A stretch of DNA of 64,000 bases from Alisma plantago-aquatica. Lineage: Eukaryota > Streptophyta > Magnoliopsida > Alismatales > Alismataceae. This document shows positions 32,349-44,276 of the stretch, one piece after another. The stretch spans positions 471,193,879-471,257,878 of the forward strand of contig OY856413.1 of NCBI GenBank assembly GCA_963693085.1. The letters run 5' to 3'. The first letter of the stretch is position 1; each line of letters starts with the position of its first letter. A model generated the notes under the pieces. The model saw nothing but the letters and a program-made list of their open reading frames with translations. It searched no databases and was not told the origin of the DNA. The position numbers and the translations under genes are program-made.

Positions 32349-32526
32349 TGGCCGATACACACCCTGGCCGATACACCACAGGCTGACACACACCCTAGCC
32401 AACACACCACATGCCGACACACAACATGCCAACACACACCGTGGCCAACACACCATAGGCCGACACACACCCTGGCCGACACACCACAGGCTGACACACA
32501 CCCTGGATGACACACCACAGGCCGAC
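32349..32526. repeat. 15/16-bp alternating minisatellite (GCCGACACACACCCTG / GCCGACACACCACAG)
   Basis: About 11 alternating units of 16 and 15 bp. The other LTR has about 13 (39414-39624), so the copy number has changed since insertion. This accounts for most of the 36-bp LTR length difference. Confidence 0.88.
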
Positions 32527-32865
32527 ACAAGGCTCACTTGCCCGACACAAGGTCCAACCAAGCAAGGCAAGGCACAACAAGGCCCAACGAGCTCATCCAA
32601 GCCCAAGGCAACACAAGCAATGAGCCCAACCCTTCTTCTCAACACTAGAGGAAGCAAGGAGAGGGAGGAACACCTCACAAGATTACAAACTTGCCCACAA
32701 ACCCTAAACTTGGGTATATTGCAAGTAGCACCTCCAGCTCTCAACAAAACACCAACAAATCCTAATCACCACTAAAGGTGATTAGAAAGCAACTAAGCAC
32801 CAGGGTTAAGCAAAGCAAATAGGATAAACCCTAAATGGAGGTCAGGGTCCTTACAAACTAACCCT

Positions 32866-33378
32866 CTACAAAGGGATTTCTTCCTCGAAATCTGAAGAAA
32901 AAAGCAAGGGATACTTCCTCCTCATCTCTTCCTCAAGCTCCCACGTGGCTTCTTCAACGCCACGATGATGCCAAAGAACCTTCACAAGAACCAACTCCTT
33001 CCTCTTCAGCTTCTTAACCCTTCTGTCCAGGATCATCACAAGACCTTCCTCGTAGGTCACATCTTCATCAAGCTCAACTTTGATTGGCTGTATCACTGTT
33101 CCTGTATCCGGATGACTTTTCTTCAGCATACTGACATGGAACACTGGATGTAACCTGTGCAACTCTGGCGGCAGCTCTAACTTGTAAGCTACTTTTCCAA
33201 CTCGTGCTATGACCGGGTATGGCCCCATATATCTGGGTGCTAACTTACCCTTCTGGCTAAACCTCAACACACCTTTCCATGGCGAAACTTTAAGATACAC
33301 TTTGTCTCCTACCTGGAACTCCAAAAGTCGTCGGCAATTGTCTGCGTAAGACTTCTGCCTGTCCTGTGCCGCTTTCAA
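32866..33378 (-). pseudogene. Element A integrase C-terminus with chromodomain
   Basis: 170 codons are open. The N-terminal part is the integrase C-terminal fold ([47 protein letters not shown]). The C-terminal part is a chromodomain-like module ([20 protein letters not shown]). In chromoviruses this module is thought to steer integration to particular chromatin. It is in a different frame from the catalytic core, so no full integrase can be made. It ends 11 bp before the 3' LTR. Confidence 0.9.
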
Positions 33379-34552
33379 CTGTTGCTATATCACCTTGATC
33401 TTCTCTGTCATCTGCTGTACTAACTCAGGACCCAAAAGATGATATTCACCAGACTCATACCAACACAATGAAGATCTGCACTTCCTGCCATATAAGGCCT
33501 CATAAGGAGACATGTCAATGCTCCGCTGATAACTGTTGTTGTAAACAAACACTATCAAACTGAGATGTACGTCCCAACTTCCTAGGAACTACAAAACACA
33601 AGCCCGCAGGAGATCCTCCAAAGTCTGAATAGTCCTCTCAGACTTGTCCATCTGTCTGTGGATGGAAAGCGGTACTGAACCTCAACTGCGTTCCCAATGC
33701 TTTGTGCAACTGTTCCCAAAAATGACTCGTGAACTGAGGACCTCTGTCAGAAACTATCGTTGCTGGCACACCGTGCAAACGTACTATCTCATCCACATAT
33801 ACTCGAGCGAGCTTCTTGGCTGTATACATTGTCTTTATAGGTATGAAATGGGAAGACTTCGTCAATCTGTCCACTATTACCCAAATGGAATCATGATTCC
33901 TAGTTGTCCTGGGTAGAGCAACTACGAAATCCATGGTTATATGATCCCATTTCCACTGCGGTATCAGTAGGGGTTGTAATGTACCTACCTACTTTTGATG
34001 TTCAGCCTTGACTTGCTGACATACCACACATCTAGCCACAAACTCGGCTACATCTTTCTTCAAGTCGGGCCACCAATACAAGTCCTTCAGACTATGATAC
34101 ATCTTGGTGACTCCTGGATGCATATCATACATCGACGTGTGTGCTTCCTAGAACACTACATTCCTCAACTCATCAGCATCGGGGACCACCATCCTATCAT
34201 GATAGCAAACTAGTCCATCCTCAGACTCATGGAACCCATCACACATTTCACTGCCAAACTCTGATATGATCAACTGTAATGTATCATCTATTTGTTGTGC
34301 ATCCTTGATTTGCTGTCTCAGCGTAGGCTTGACTTGCATATGAGCTAAAAGTCTATCTAACAAAGAAACTTCCATCTGCACATTCATCTGTCGTAAAGAA
34401 ACAAACATATCTTGTCTATGGCATACCAAGGAACTCAATTGTGCCTTCTTTGTAGAGAGAGAAGAATATTTTCGGCTAAGCGCATCAACTACCACATTCA
34501 CCTTACCAGGATGATACTCGATGGTGTAGTCATAATCGTTGATTAGCTCCAT
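33379..34552 (-). pseudogene. Element A integrase zinc-binding and catalytic core, and end of RNase H
   Basis: On the minus strand from 34552: the RNase H/connection end ([19 protein letters not shown]), then the HHCC zinc region near 34150-34010 (MYDMHPGVTKMYHSLKDLYW, CVVCQQVKAEH), then the core at 33934-33638 (MDFVVALPRT, WVIVDRLTKSSHFI, VSDRGPQFTSHFW, FHPQTDGQV). Stops occur before EAHTSMYD (about 34150) and after KAEHQK (about 33993), and there is a frameshift near 33640. The core retains the expected Asp residues in this open piece. Inactive as a whole. Confidence 0.9.
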
Positions 34553-34564
34553 CCAAGGACGCTG

Positions 34565-35215
34565 TCACATGTTTAGCTCATTCTGTGAAAAGATGGACTT
34601 TAGGTTCTTATGATCTGTAAAGATCTGGCATACTTCACCGTAAAGATAGTGTCTCCAAATCCTTAACACATGAACCACCGTTGCCAACTCCAAGTCATGA
34701 GTCAGATAGTTATTCTCGTGTTTCTTAAGCTGTTGTGAAGCAAAAGAAACCACATGATCTTCCTGCATCAGCACACAACCTAAACCTTTCTTGGAAGCAT
34801 CACAGAAAACAACATAGCCCTTTCTAGGCTCTGGCAGCACTAACACTGGTGCACTAGTCAGCTTCTCCTTCAGACTTTGGAAAGCTTGCTGGAAACGGTC
34901 ATCCCTGATAAAAGGTACATCCTTTCTAGTCAACTTCATCATTGGCAACGCAATCACACTGAAGTCCTTGATAAACCTTCGGTAGTATCCTGCTAATCCC
35001 AGGAAACTATGAACTTCTGTCGGCGTCTTCGGCTGTTCCCATTCTGCAACAGATTCCACCTTCTTCGGGTCCACTTTTACTCCTTCTGCAGATATCACAT
35101 GACCCAAGAAAGTTACTTCCTCCAACCAGAACTCACACTTACTGAACTTGGCGTACAACTGATGTTGACGAAGAAGAGTCAATGCTAGTCGAAGATGTCG
35201 CTCATGCTCTCAAAC
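34565..35215 (-). pseudogene. Element A reverse transcriptase (C-terminal part) and RNase H
   Basis: The open frame starts at the RT thumb side ([53 protein letters not shown]) and runs into RNase H ([47 protein letters not shown]). The RT fingers and palm with the catalytic YxDD box are absent. A TGA (near 34564) interrupts the RNase H end. The sequence joins directly to gag at about 35205-35215. Confidence 0.92.
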
Positions 35216-35751
35216 TGACCGATCTTCTCATCCAGATACGTCTTCGCAAAGTACCTGCTGTCGAACTCGTGCCGGAAAACCTCCCAACTGATCACCTCAC
35301 CAGGTCGCTTCTCCTCCTCGATGGTCCACCAGTGACAAACACTACCCTTCAGAAGGTAGACAACGTACTTTACTTTTTCTGCTTCGGGGATGTCGAGGAT
35401 TCGGAAACCCTTCTCAAAACTTGTCAGCCACAGATCTGCATCTGATGGATCAGCCGTCCCAGCATAGTCCGAAGCTCTGACTCGGCGAAGCTGCTCAAAG
35501 ATCTTCCCAATACCCGATGTTTCACCATGGGGAGCCTGTACTCTCGGTGGAGGCACTGGCAATCTCTCTACCATGAGATTCATCGTAGCCATCATCTGCC
35601 CCATAAGATGTTGATAGGTAGGGTGTTCAAGAATGGCTGGGTCAGGTTGGGGGACCTCAGGCACCCGATCTTCATGTGCCCGACCAAAAGCTCCATCAAC
35701 TGATGCAACATCACTGTTCTCAGCAACATGTTCTTAATGGTTCCCAGACAT
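35185..35751 (-). pseudogene. Element A gag, N-terminal half
   Basis: The probable original start is ATG at 35751 (MSGNH), followed at once by TAA (35736-35734). The same MSG-H-EHV start is seen in element D. The open part from 35664 is typical plant gypsy Gag (DADLWLTSFEKGFRILDIP, YVVYLLKGSVCHWWTIEEEK, FRHEFDSRYFAKTYLDEKIG). It ends ESMSDIFD at the deletion junction. The zinc knuckle and protease are missing. Confidence 0.9.
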
Positions 35752-35861
35752 CTTGGCTTTTTTTTCTGCTGAGGGCAGAAGACGATGGTAAGAAAATCTG
35801 GAAAACTCACAAGAACAGACAAAACCTAGTCCTAAATCCCTGTAGACTCAGCGAACCTAGA

Positions 35862-35873
35862 GCTCTGATACCA
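35862..35873 (-). promoter_or_regulatory. Element A primer-binding site (initiator Met tRNA)
   Basis: On the minus strand TGGTATCAGAGC lies five bases inside the 5' LTR boundary. This fixes the element's direction. Confidence 0.93.
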
Positions 35874-35878
35874 AAACT

Positions 35879-38800
35879 TGTGGCAACACATCCCACTATC
35901 ACACAGACAGCGAGGTGTTACACGAAAACGTGCGGAAAACACCATAAACCACTAATTACCAAAAACACGAGTTAATTAAAAATGATTGCAGAAACAGATG
36001 AACCAAGACACTATTACATTTAGATCCTCCTTCTACTAAGAAACATGTTATATCAACATTTACAAGTCTTGATACGTGTCCACGGCTTAGGAGGTCAGTT
36101 GTCTTGTTATCACATGAGTTCATCACCTGTTTATACATACATAACGGCCCACATACGGCCAACAGCAGGATATACAAAACCTCAACAACTATACATCGTG
36201 AAACAACGTCAAAACGCCTCCAAGGACCTGAGAGTACATGGATGACTCTAAGACTCTACTACAAAATGACCAAAACAACAACATGTCCATCTCTTGCCTT
36301 CTACCGCTCTTCTTGCTGCACGGCCGCAACCTCACGACCACCACCACGTCTAGCTCGAACACCTAAAAAGGGTGTAGACCAGTGGGGTGAGACACACAGT
36401 CCCAGCGAGAAACATAACTCCCTGCCAAAACCATAAAACTAAAGGAAGATAAAGCAAAAGCAGTAGATAACTGATAAAAGGTACAACAAGAGTAGTCTAT
36501 ATAGCAAGGCTATTCATACCATCAAACTTACCAGGCTGTACGGAAGGCATGTACCCAAGTATTTCATTATGGAACATGATTAACAAGATAAGATTCATAA
36601 GATCTTACCATGTAACATAAGGAACGTATAAGTGACTGCAAGTATAACAAGATTAACTACACAAGCAATGCCTCAACCAATGTTCTGTGTTTTACCTTAT
36701 GTAGTAAATACTATTCCGTTGGATTACATATTATTATTATGCCCTGAGGAAGTGAGCCATACCGCTCAGATCCAACCGACGACTGCGAAACCCGGAGCCG
36801 GTGCCATACACGGTCAATGGAAGAGCCGGACTCCACAACCTCCCACCTCATGGTCAGTGCACGAGTACAACACAAGCAGGACTGCAGTCTTATGCTTAAG
36901 TGGCATCAGCCACAGGGTCAGCTCCCGCAGGCTACCCTCTGCCTAGCCCGCCTTGGTACAAGTCTCAGCACTAGTGAAACTGAGCCATGGGCCTGTTCAC
37001 CGTGCTCTGAGCCATGAACACATTCATGCGCCCATATCACATATCCTGAGCCATGGGCCTTTTCACCATGCTCAATACATATCCCGAGTATGCAACCGTA
37101 GCTGCACTCGAATCCTCACTATTTTAGGCTAGGAGAAACCTCGCATATTCAACAATATGCGCTCCGGGTTAACCCGCAGGAGAACCCGTTTTACCATCAC
37201 CAGCTCCTGACGATGATGGATCTATGGCCAGTGCAAACTACATGATATGTTCCACTGTGATTAGTTAGTATATTTTAAGTGGATTATTGAGGCAATCAAG
37301 TTGTATAGCATGCAGACTATAACAAGAATAAACAACATGAAACTCAATATCATGCTTTAACTATCATCAACATCATCCTGCTCCATCACAAGGATCCAAC
37401 ATTATAGGTTACCACTTGGCCTCTTGCCAACCATCTAGATCCATCTCAAGGATCATTTCATTGCCATGGGATCTCAATCCCTCATCACATAGTGCCACTG
37501 CCTCTCAAGGCTTCATCATCACCATGGGATAGCAATCCTAGATCATCTTTAGAGGATAGCACCTCATCAAGGCACTTTTTAGCCAAACTCAGGTCCTCCG
37601 ACCCAAAATACATCATGCATGTTATCTCATCATCAAGAGTAACCATCAGAACAGTGTTACACAAACATATATATACCTCATAGCCCTTTACCTGGCTATG
37701 CATCTGTACCTCCATTGTTAGTATGTACAATTATCCTGGATTAACAAAAGGATCATATCATCAAACATAAGGCAACATTGATGCTTTATTATTCATGCCT
37801 CAACCTATGACCATAGACATAGGTCATATTATTATGCAAGGCATCTTATATGATTACCATTTATTCAACATTATACATACAGTTCCAGATGATCATAAAC
37901 ACAGGTACTACATAGATGTGATCCATTATATCAACTATCAAGTATGTCAGGGATCACTATCATAAATTAAACATGATTACATGAGCAAAAGCTGGCATAT
38001 ATGTTTTCCAAAAGGAACAAAACCCTCACTAGAGGTGCCAACTACCCTCACCAGAAGTGTGATGGGTAGGTCATCCTCACTAAAGGTAGTATCGGGTAGG
38101 GTACTTTTCCATATCACCCAACCACTACAACCCCATATCGGTCAAGCCAACCAGCCATATATCAGCCAAACACTAAGCAAGGATGTCGACTATCAGCTCG
38201 AGATGTAAAGGGCAACCCTAGGTGACGTGCACCTATGTGTATCGTGCAGCATGTGTCGTGCAACCATATGTATCGGGCAACCCAGGCGTGCAGCTCAGCC
38301 AAAGAGGCATATCATGCAACGGCGCGTCGTGTAGAGGTGTATAACGTGCACAAGATGTATCAGGCATCACCACTTGACAAGGCATAATGCCCAAGGGTGT
38401 AACTTAGCCTGTCGTTTCAACCAACCTAGCCATGATCTATTGGCCATCACACAAGGAAACAACAGAGGTGTGGCGCACGACACAACATAACATCCAAGGC
38501 TCTAGGCCAAGGGAGGATATCGAGCAACATCACCTCCAAAACCATATCGGACAAGATGCAACCCACATCAAGGTCGTCACCAACCTCAAGCACAAGGGCA
38601 CCAAAACCCTAATGGATCAAGAAGATGGCTCACCTCTCAACAACCAAGAGAGAGGGGTCTTACACACTTCTTATCACCAATCAGGCAAGCCAAGGATCCA
38701 CCCTAACTAAGGTCTACAACCACCATAAAGCTCACCTCTCAAATCCAGGGTGAGAGAAGGGTGTTTCTCAAGCAACTAGAACACAAGCTCACCTCTCAAC

Positions 38801-39950
38801 TTAAATGAGATAGGGGTATTGCCCATATCACTAGTGTTCAAGCTCACTTCTCTAGACCAATGAGGGAGAGGGGTGTTGCTCAATAAGAAACCCTAGAATA
38901 TAGGTTCGATCAACAAGGTACAACTAAGCAAGAAACTAAACTATCAACACACATAGCCGATCATAAGTAACATACAAACAAGAACATAGAAGAGGTAGTA
39001 TAGTTAGGGTTAGGAGTTATGTAACCCGCCTTAAGCAAGCTCCAAGCTCCTAGCTCCAAGCACCACCAAGGAAGAAGAGCAAGGCACTCTAGGGTTCGAC
39101 CACCACTAGAGGAAGAAGGAGACTCCAAGGCAAGGATCAGCCACCAAGCTTGCAAAAGAAGGGGTGTCGTGCACCAAGGGAGAGGGGAAACTAAGGAACT
39201 AAAGGGATCCTTAGAAAGAGAAAGGGAACACATATATAGGAAAGGATGGAGGAGAAACCAAGGAAAGACAAGGCAAGGTGTTGCCCACCTAGGGACACTT
39301 GTCCAAGGCCATTGCCACATGCAAGCATCAAACACCAAGTGTCTACTAGTGGTGACACAAATGAGGTCAAAGAGGGTCAAAGAGGTCCATGGGCGACACA
39401 CCTCCACACCATGGCCGATACACACCCTGGACGATACACCACAGGCCGACACACACCCTGGCCGACACACCACAGGCCGACACACACCCTGGCCGACACA
39501 CCACATGCTGACACACACCCTGGCCGACACACACCCTGGCCGACACACCACATGCTGAAACACACCCTGGCTGACACACCACAGGCGGACACACACCCTG
39601 GCCGACACACCACAGGCCGACACAAGGCTCACTTGCCCGACACAAGGTCTAACCAAGCAAGGCAAGGCACAACAAGGCCCAACAAGCTCATCCAAGCCCA
39701 AGGCAACACAAGCAACGAGCCCAACCCTTCTTCTAAACACTAGAGGAAGCAAGGAGAGGGAGGAACACCTCACAAGGTGAAAAACTTTCCCACAAACCCT
39801 AAACTTGGGTATATTGCAAGTAGCACCTCCAGCTCTCAACAGAACACCAACAAACCCTTATCACCACTAAAGGTGATTAGCAAACAACTAAGCACCAAGG
39901 CTAAGAAAAGCAAATAGGATAAACCCTAAAAGGAGGTCAGGGTCCTTACA
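35879..39950 (-). repeat. Element A 5' LTR (4072 bp)
   Basis: Nearly identical to 28820-32855. It contains the TATCGG cluster (about 38060-38370), the CTCACCTCTC array (38628-38880) and the 15/16-bp minisatellite (39414-39624). Promoter position is not resolved. Confidence 0.93.
39414..39624. repeat. 15/16-bp alternating minisatellite, second LTR
   Basis: About 13 alternating units, including one place where two 16-bp units stand side by side (about 39508-39540). That suggests unequal slippage since insertion. Confidence 0.88.
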
Positions 39951-39955
39951 ATTAC
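39951..39955. repeat. Element A target-site duplication (right)
   Basis: ATTAC, identical to 28815-28819. Confidence 0.92.
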
Positions 39956-40945
39956 CACCACACTTCCATGAGATAGATGATGCACAACATGGAAGCATAA
40001 CCTATTCTTGGTCAATCAAGCTTTTGATGTGTGCCACTTTTGGAAAGGATCTAAGATTTGATATTTTATTTGAGGGAGTTTGTATGTATAAATACATATA
40101 CTTTAACCAATAACCACATACTTATAGTACATATCATATACATGCTATAACCACAAATGAGAACATGAAATAAATAAAATACACAAGCAATGGTTATGGC
40201 CATACTAATGTAATTCCTTAGAGCTACAAGAAATTACTACCACCTATGTCCACATCATATGCAACCTGGTGTTGGTGAAGATATGTGATCGACCCAATCC
40301 GAGTTGATCGGTTCAACTCTTAAACTGTTGCTTGCCTCTTGGTTGCTTGGTTGGTCTCTTATGAAGAGGTTGTCTGGTTCTCAGGTCCAAGTAGCGTCTG
40401 CACACCTCCAACTGATTGTTTGGGCCACCAGTCGATCAGTTCGTCCTCATGTCGTCTGGCCTCCTTGTTCCTCCAGTCGATCGATTCGTCTCACGAGCCA
40501 ATCATTTTGCTTTGTGCAGATCGTTATCTCACGTCAAAACATAAATTAAAACTATCCTATTTCTTATTACATTATATATGGGGAAAATCTCAAGTTACAT
40601 TTGAGGGGAAATAGAAAGAAGAGTATTAATTTATATTTGGAAAGGAGAGAGGGGCTCAGTACGCACACTGATTAAAAACATGAATAAATAACCACAACCA
40701 TGCACACACTAGGTTTTAACCATAACCATGCTTTACATCCACCATCAAAATTGATTTTATGGAGACACGTGTAAATTGCATATATATATAAATTCGTTTG
40801 GGTTCTTTATGTGATGATAAGACATATGTGCACATCAACCAATTTAAATATTCACATCACATGCAATAAATAAACACGGTAAAATCAAAATACGATCATA
40901 TCAATTATCACAAATCATAATTAATTGATGTGACTCTGATACTAC
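39956..40945. other. Probable old retroelement 3' region, unassigned
   Basis: No coding signal. TATTTTATTTGAGGGAG near 40062 could be a decayed polypurine tract followed by an LTR start (TGTATGTATAAATAC, about 40081). The stretch at 40921-40945 contains CTCTGATACTAC, a damaged PBS in minus orientation belonging to the next LTR. Confidence 0.35.
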
Positions 40946-42129
40946 TGTAGGGAAATATGACATCAGATAGGCAGCAAAAACAAAAAATTTACTGACATAT
41001 TTCCCTTTGACCAATAGATTGCATAAATAACTATGCAATGGAAAGGATGATTTCAAAAAGGCATACCTAGTCCTAGAGGAAGTCCAGTGAATCCTCGTTG
41101 ATGTAGATGCACACTGTATCTTGGACAGTGTCTTTGTAGCTCCTAGTTGCACTGGGACTCGTCTGACTGCTCCTCCATGGACATCAAACTCAGACAACTA
41201 CTATGGAGACTCCTCTGATCTCGCTACAGACTGCGAGTTGATGTTTCCCTCCTAGCAGCAACCAAAAGATTCTTACCTCTAGAGTAGTCCATACAACCAA
41301 CTAGAGATCCTATCATAAGGCTAGACTGGATAGGAAGGAGTTGTCCCTCCCGTTGGTGTAATAGTAGCCAACCTATTCTCTCACAACAATGATCCTTAGT
41401 TTTTTCTCTCTCATAGTTATCCCTCCCTAGTCAGTAGGACTTACTCAGGCTCTCTTGGTTACCACAACCTGAGAGACAATAATTGTCAGAACAACTGATT
41501 CACAATTATATATGTCATGCTCTGCGAATCCCCCAATACCCCTCTATTTATACTAGAGGTCAGGGTTAAGGTTCCCAGTCTATGCGGGAGTGTAAGGGAC
41601 TGAAAGATCTCAAAATTTCACAACAATTCTAGAAGTTTCGCAACCTGTGTGCATTGAAACGGTCATCTCCCATGCGAGATAGTTGTTTCATGATGTTTCC
41701 CAATCACACATGAATTGCGAATTCAAATCCAATTAATGCTCACCATGACGTCAACACTAGTAGTCCTTGATGTACTCAAATTTCTCCATGAACCGTGTAT
41801 ATAGCTCTCGCGAGACGATCATCTCATGACCATGATACAGTTGTATCCCTTTCAAGAAACAGTCATCTCGACCATGAGACAATCATCACGTTTATGTGAA
41901 ATGGTCGTCTCGCTTCCCAATTTAGGCAGAACTCAACAAATTCAGTTCTAATCAACCTAACACTCCAAACGGCAACCTCAACACTTGAACTGAACATATG
42001 GCAGTCTAGTCAGTTGATTTTTTACATGAATTGAGTACCTAAACACTTTAGTAATAAATTCAATCATCATTCAAGATCAAACTCCTCTTCTAGATGAGTT
42101 CCTAGGTCTATGACCCTATAGGTCCCACA
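40946..42129 (-). mobile_element. Ty1/copia-like LTR, minus strand, about 1.18 kb
   Basis: On the minus strand it starts TGTGGGACCTATAGGGTC and ends ATTTCCCTACA. It is followed by GTAGTATCAGAGTC, one base off a normal iMet PBS in the core. No gag follows, so the element is truncated. Repeated CGAGACNATC/GATGATTGTCTC-like pieces occur at 41810-41910. Confidence 0.55.
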
Positions 42130-43101
42130 TTAGATTGACAATGAATGTACATAACAACTTATGTCATCTCAAGTAGTGAGCGGTGCCTAGTCACACATCA
42201 TTGCTACCCAAGTAAATGGAAAGTTGGACAACAACTTCAGCCTACAATATGTGTATGGTGTTACCATGTTTGTACAATTCCTTTATCACTAATATCCAAA
42301 TTGAACTAGAGGCATGGAGTAGTCACCCTCATTATTATTCAATTGTGTTTCTTGAACCAAAGTAGACTACATGAGATATATGTAAGCTCAATATCACATA
42401 TTGACTCACATGCGTATGACCATACTTTTATCAGTCCCGCTAATCAAGAGGCCTTGGATGTCATACTCCTTTAGGATGAAAAAATCCCATCTCTGTCAGT
42501 CATAGTCAGTCCCCATGTGTCAAACTCACCCAATCATCACCTTTATAACAACCCATGTTTTAGGACTGCATTTGATGATGTCAAAGTATACCCAACAACA
42601 TGTGATGAGTGCAGTAATTTCAGGTCTAAGAACCACAACCACCACCATCACTGTGACAAATGACTATGACTTTCATGATGATGTCTTCCATGTGTCAGTC
42701 TCATGATGGGTCTATCCAATACACTATTCTCTAACATGTATCTATGTACTTGGTTTAATATTGCCATATCATGTCTAGTGAGACTCTATCATCAATCAAC
42801 TCACACTCTGATCTTATGTGTTATTGCTGTCTATCACCCTTCCATAATAACAACCGACCAGGGACATAATGAGAATGTATATACTCTTAACATTCATATG
42901 ATCTCACTCTTCAGGTCCTCAACCTAAAGACATGCATCATTGAGTGATATCATTCTCTAGACATTTATTATGTTATTCATTATCTCAGAACTAAATGTAT
43001 GAATAAATTGGATGCTTTCCTTTATTATTAATCAAATCATTTACATATTATGCCATTACAATCATCATATGATTGACTGTCTGGGCATACATACCAACAC
43101 C
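42130..43101 (+). mobile_element. Copia LTR-like remnant
   Basis: Non-coding. The right end GGGCATACATACCAACA resembles the 3' end of many plant copia LTRs. I cannot find its partner, and the left border is set only by the neighbouring LTR. Confidence 0.4.
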
Positions 43102-43656
43102 CACTTCATATTTCTTAGTAGTTTTTTAATATGCAACTGACAACGTATGTATCGCTCGATTGTGAGGTTAGGAAGTAGTTAGTCAATGACAACCGACAAG
43201 AAAGTTGTATATATGCCGACAATTTTTGTCTTGCAACTGCTGAGGAATAAAATCCCATGTCGGATTTCTGAATAACCGATGAGGAATATCTTACTTAACC
43301 CCCCGAGATACCCTTTCCCCCTTCCCCTACCCGCATTTCTTAGAATTCATCTGTCAAGCAATTTTGTAGACCATTTCTCTGTTCTCCGCTGCTATTTTTG
43401 TCACCGCCGCTACTTCTCACGCCATCAAAGACACTTCCAACTGCCTACGACACTTCCTCCTCTCTGTCACTACTGAGGATGCCACTGAGGAGAAAATAGA
43501 GCTGAGGATGGCAATGTTGCTGCCTTGACGTCGCATTCTTTTCCTCCTCCACCGTAGGTTGCTCTCCTTCTCCTATCCTAGAATCCGTGCTTTCTGATTG
43601 ACTACTGATCATATTTGTCTATCTCCATATCCCTTCTCCCTTTCCTCCTTCCTCCC

Positions 43657-43736
43657 CTCCTCTCCTTCCCCTTCCCTAGTACAACTACTTCTCATATTTG
43701 AGAAGAAATCATACTAGGGAAGGGGAAGGAGAGGAG
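43657..43736. repeat. 25-bp perfect polypyrimidine/polypurine inverted repeat
   Basis: The arms 43657-43681 and 43712-43736 are exact complements (core TCTCCTTCCCCTTCCC / GGGAAGGGGAAGGAGA). Between them is a smaller hairpin, CTTCTCA-TATT-TGAGAAG. It lies in the leader region of CACTA-2. Confidence 0.9.
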
Positions 43737-44093
43737 AATGGAATGGAGGAGAGGGGGAAGGGAGATAATTTGGTTATATTAATTCTAATATATTCCATGG
43801 GTATATTGAAAAAAGAGGGGGCATTTTGAATTTGTTTTAACCAGTGTTTTGATAAAAATAATAAAAATAATAATGAATTGTGATGAAAGATAATTAAATT
43901 GTGATGAATTTTATGATTGTGATGAATGCTTGTATGTAACCATGCATTTAATGATGATTCACACCAAATTATGCAATCAAATAAGTATTTAATGATGATT
44001 GAATCTATGTTGTAATGATTACACTTGCATGAAAAATGGCTCTAAATTAACTTGATGTGTCAATGATGTTTACTTTGACTCTAAACTAACTCT

Positions 44094-44206
44094 AAATTTG
44101 TGAATAAACCATAATTTGTAAATAAACCCTTAATTTGTGAATAAACCTTAATTTTTGAATAAAGACTAATTTGTGAATAAACCTAATTTGTGAATAAACC
44201 CTAATT
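44094..44206 (+). repeat. About 20-bp tandem repeat (AATTTGTGAATAAACC)
   Basis: Six or so imperfect units of TAATTTGTGAATAAACCC, 18-22 bp long, lie just before the conserved leader hairpin block. Confidence 0.85.
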
Positions 44207-44276
44207 TGGCCTAAAAACTCGTCTGAGATTTACTCATTAGGAGTAAACCTTTGATAGTCCCCGGTTTAAGACTATT

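Larger units (their letters stand above)
28820..32855 (-). repeat. Element A 3' LTR (4036 bp)
   Basis: On the minus strand it starts TGTAAGGACCCTGACC and ends GTTGCCACA. It matches 35879-39950 from end to end, with small indels in the repeat arrays. Open frames inside, including Cys/Val-rich ones on the minus strand over the CCGACACAC array, are products of tandem repetition and not genes. Confidence 0.93.
28820..39950 (-). mobile_element. Element A: chromodomain Ty3/gypsy retrotransposon, 11,131 bp, internally deleted
   Basis: Two direct repeats of about 4.05 kb (28820-32855 and 35879-39950) start TG and end CA and are flanked by ATTAC. Read on the minus strand the order is 5' LTR, iMet PBS, gag, a truncated RT-RNase H, integrase with chromodomain, and 3' LTR, which is a chromovirus of the Tekay/Del kind. 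The LTRs are very similar (by eye about 95%), so this is one of the youngest insertions in the window. The protein region is only 3.0 kb because most of gag, all of protease and the N-terminal part of RT are gone. Confidence 0.93.

Noticed and set aside
32349..32526. CRISPR-like regular repeats
   Set aside because: Units are contiguous with no unique spacers, lie in a plant LTR, and there are no cas genes. The same holds for the array at 49339-49655.
32866..35751. Integrated plant virus (pararetrovirus)
   Set aside because: Clear LTRs, target duplication, PBS, integrase and chromodomain identify a Ty3/gypsy retrotransposon. No movement-protein motif is seen.
36054..36946. Frames of 66-110 aa repeated at 28986-29884
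   Set aside because: The duplicated occurrence is explained by the two LTRs of element A. The frames are not conserved as proteins between them.
38961..39839. 292-aa antisense Cys/Val-rich reading frame, and the 147-aa one at 32304-32747
   Set aside because: They arise by translating the 15/16-bp minisatellite and flanking LTR sequence. Copy number and frame vary between the two LTRs.
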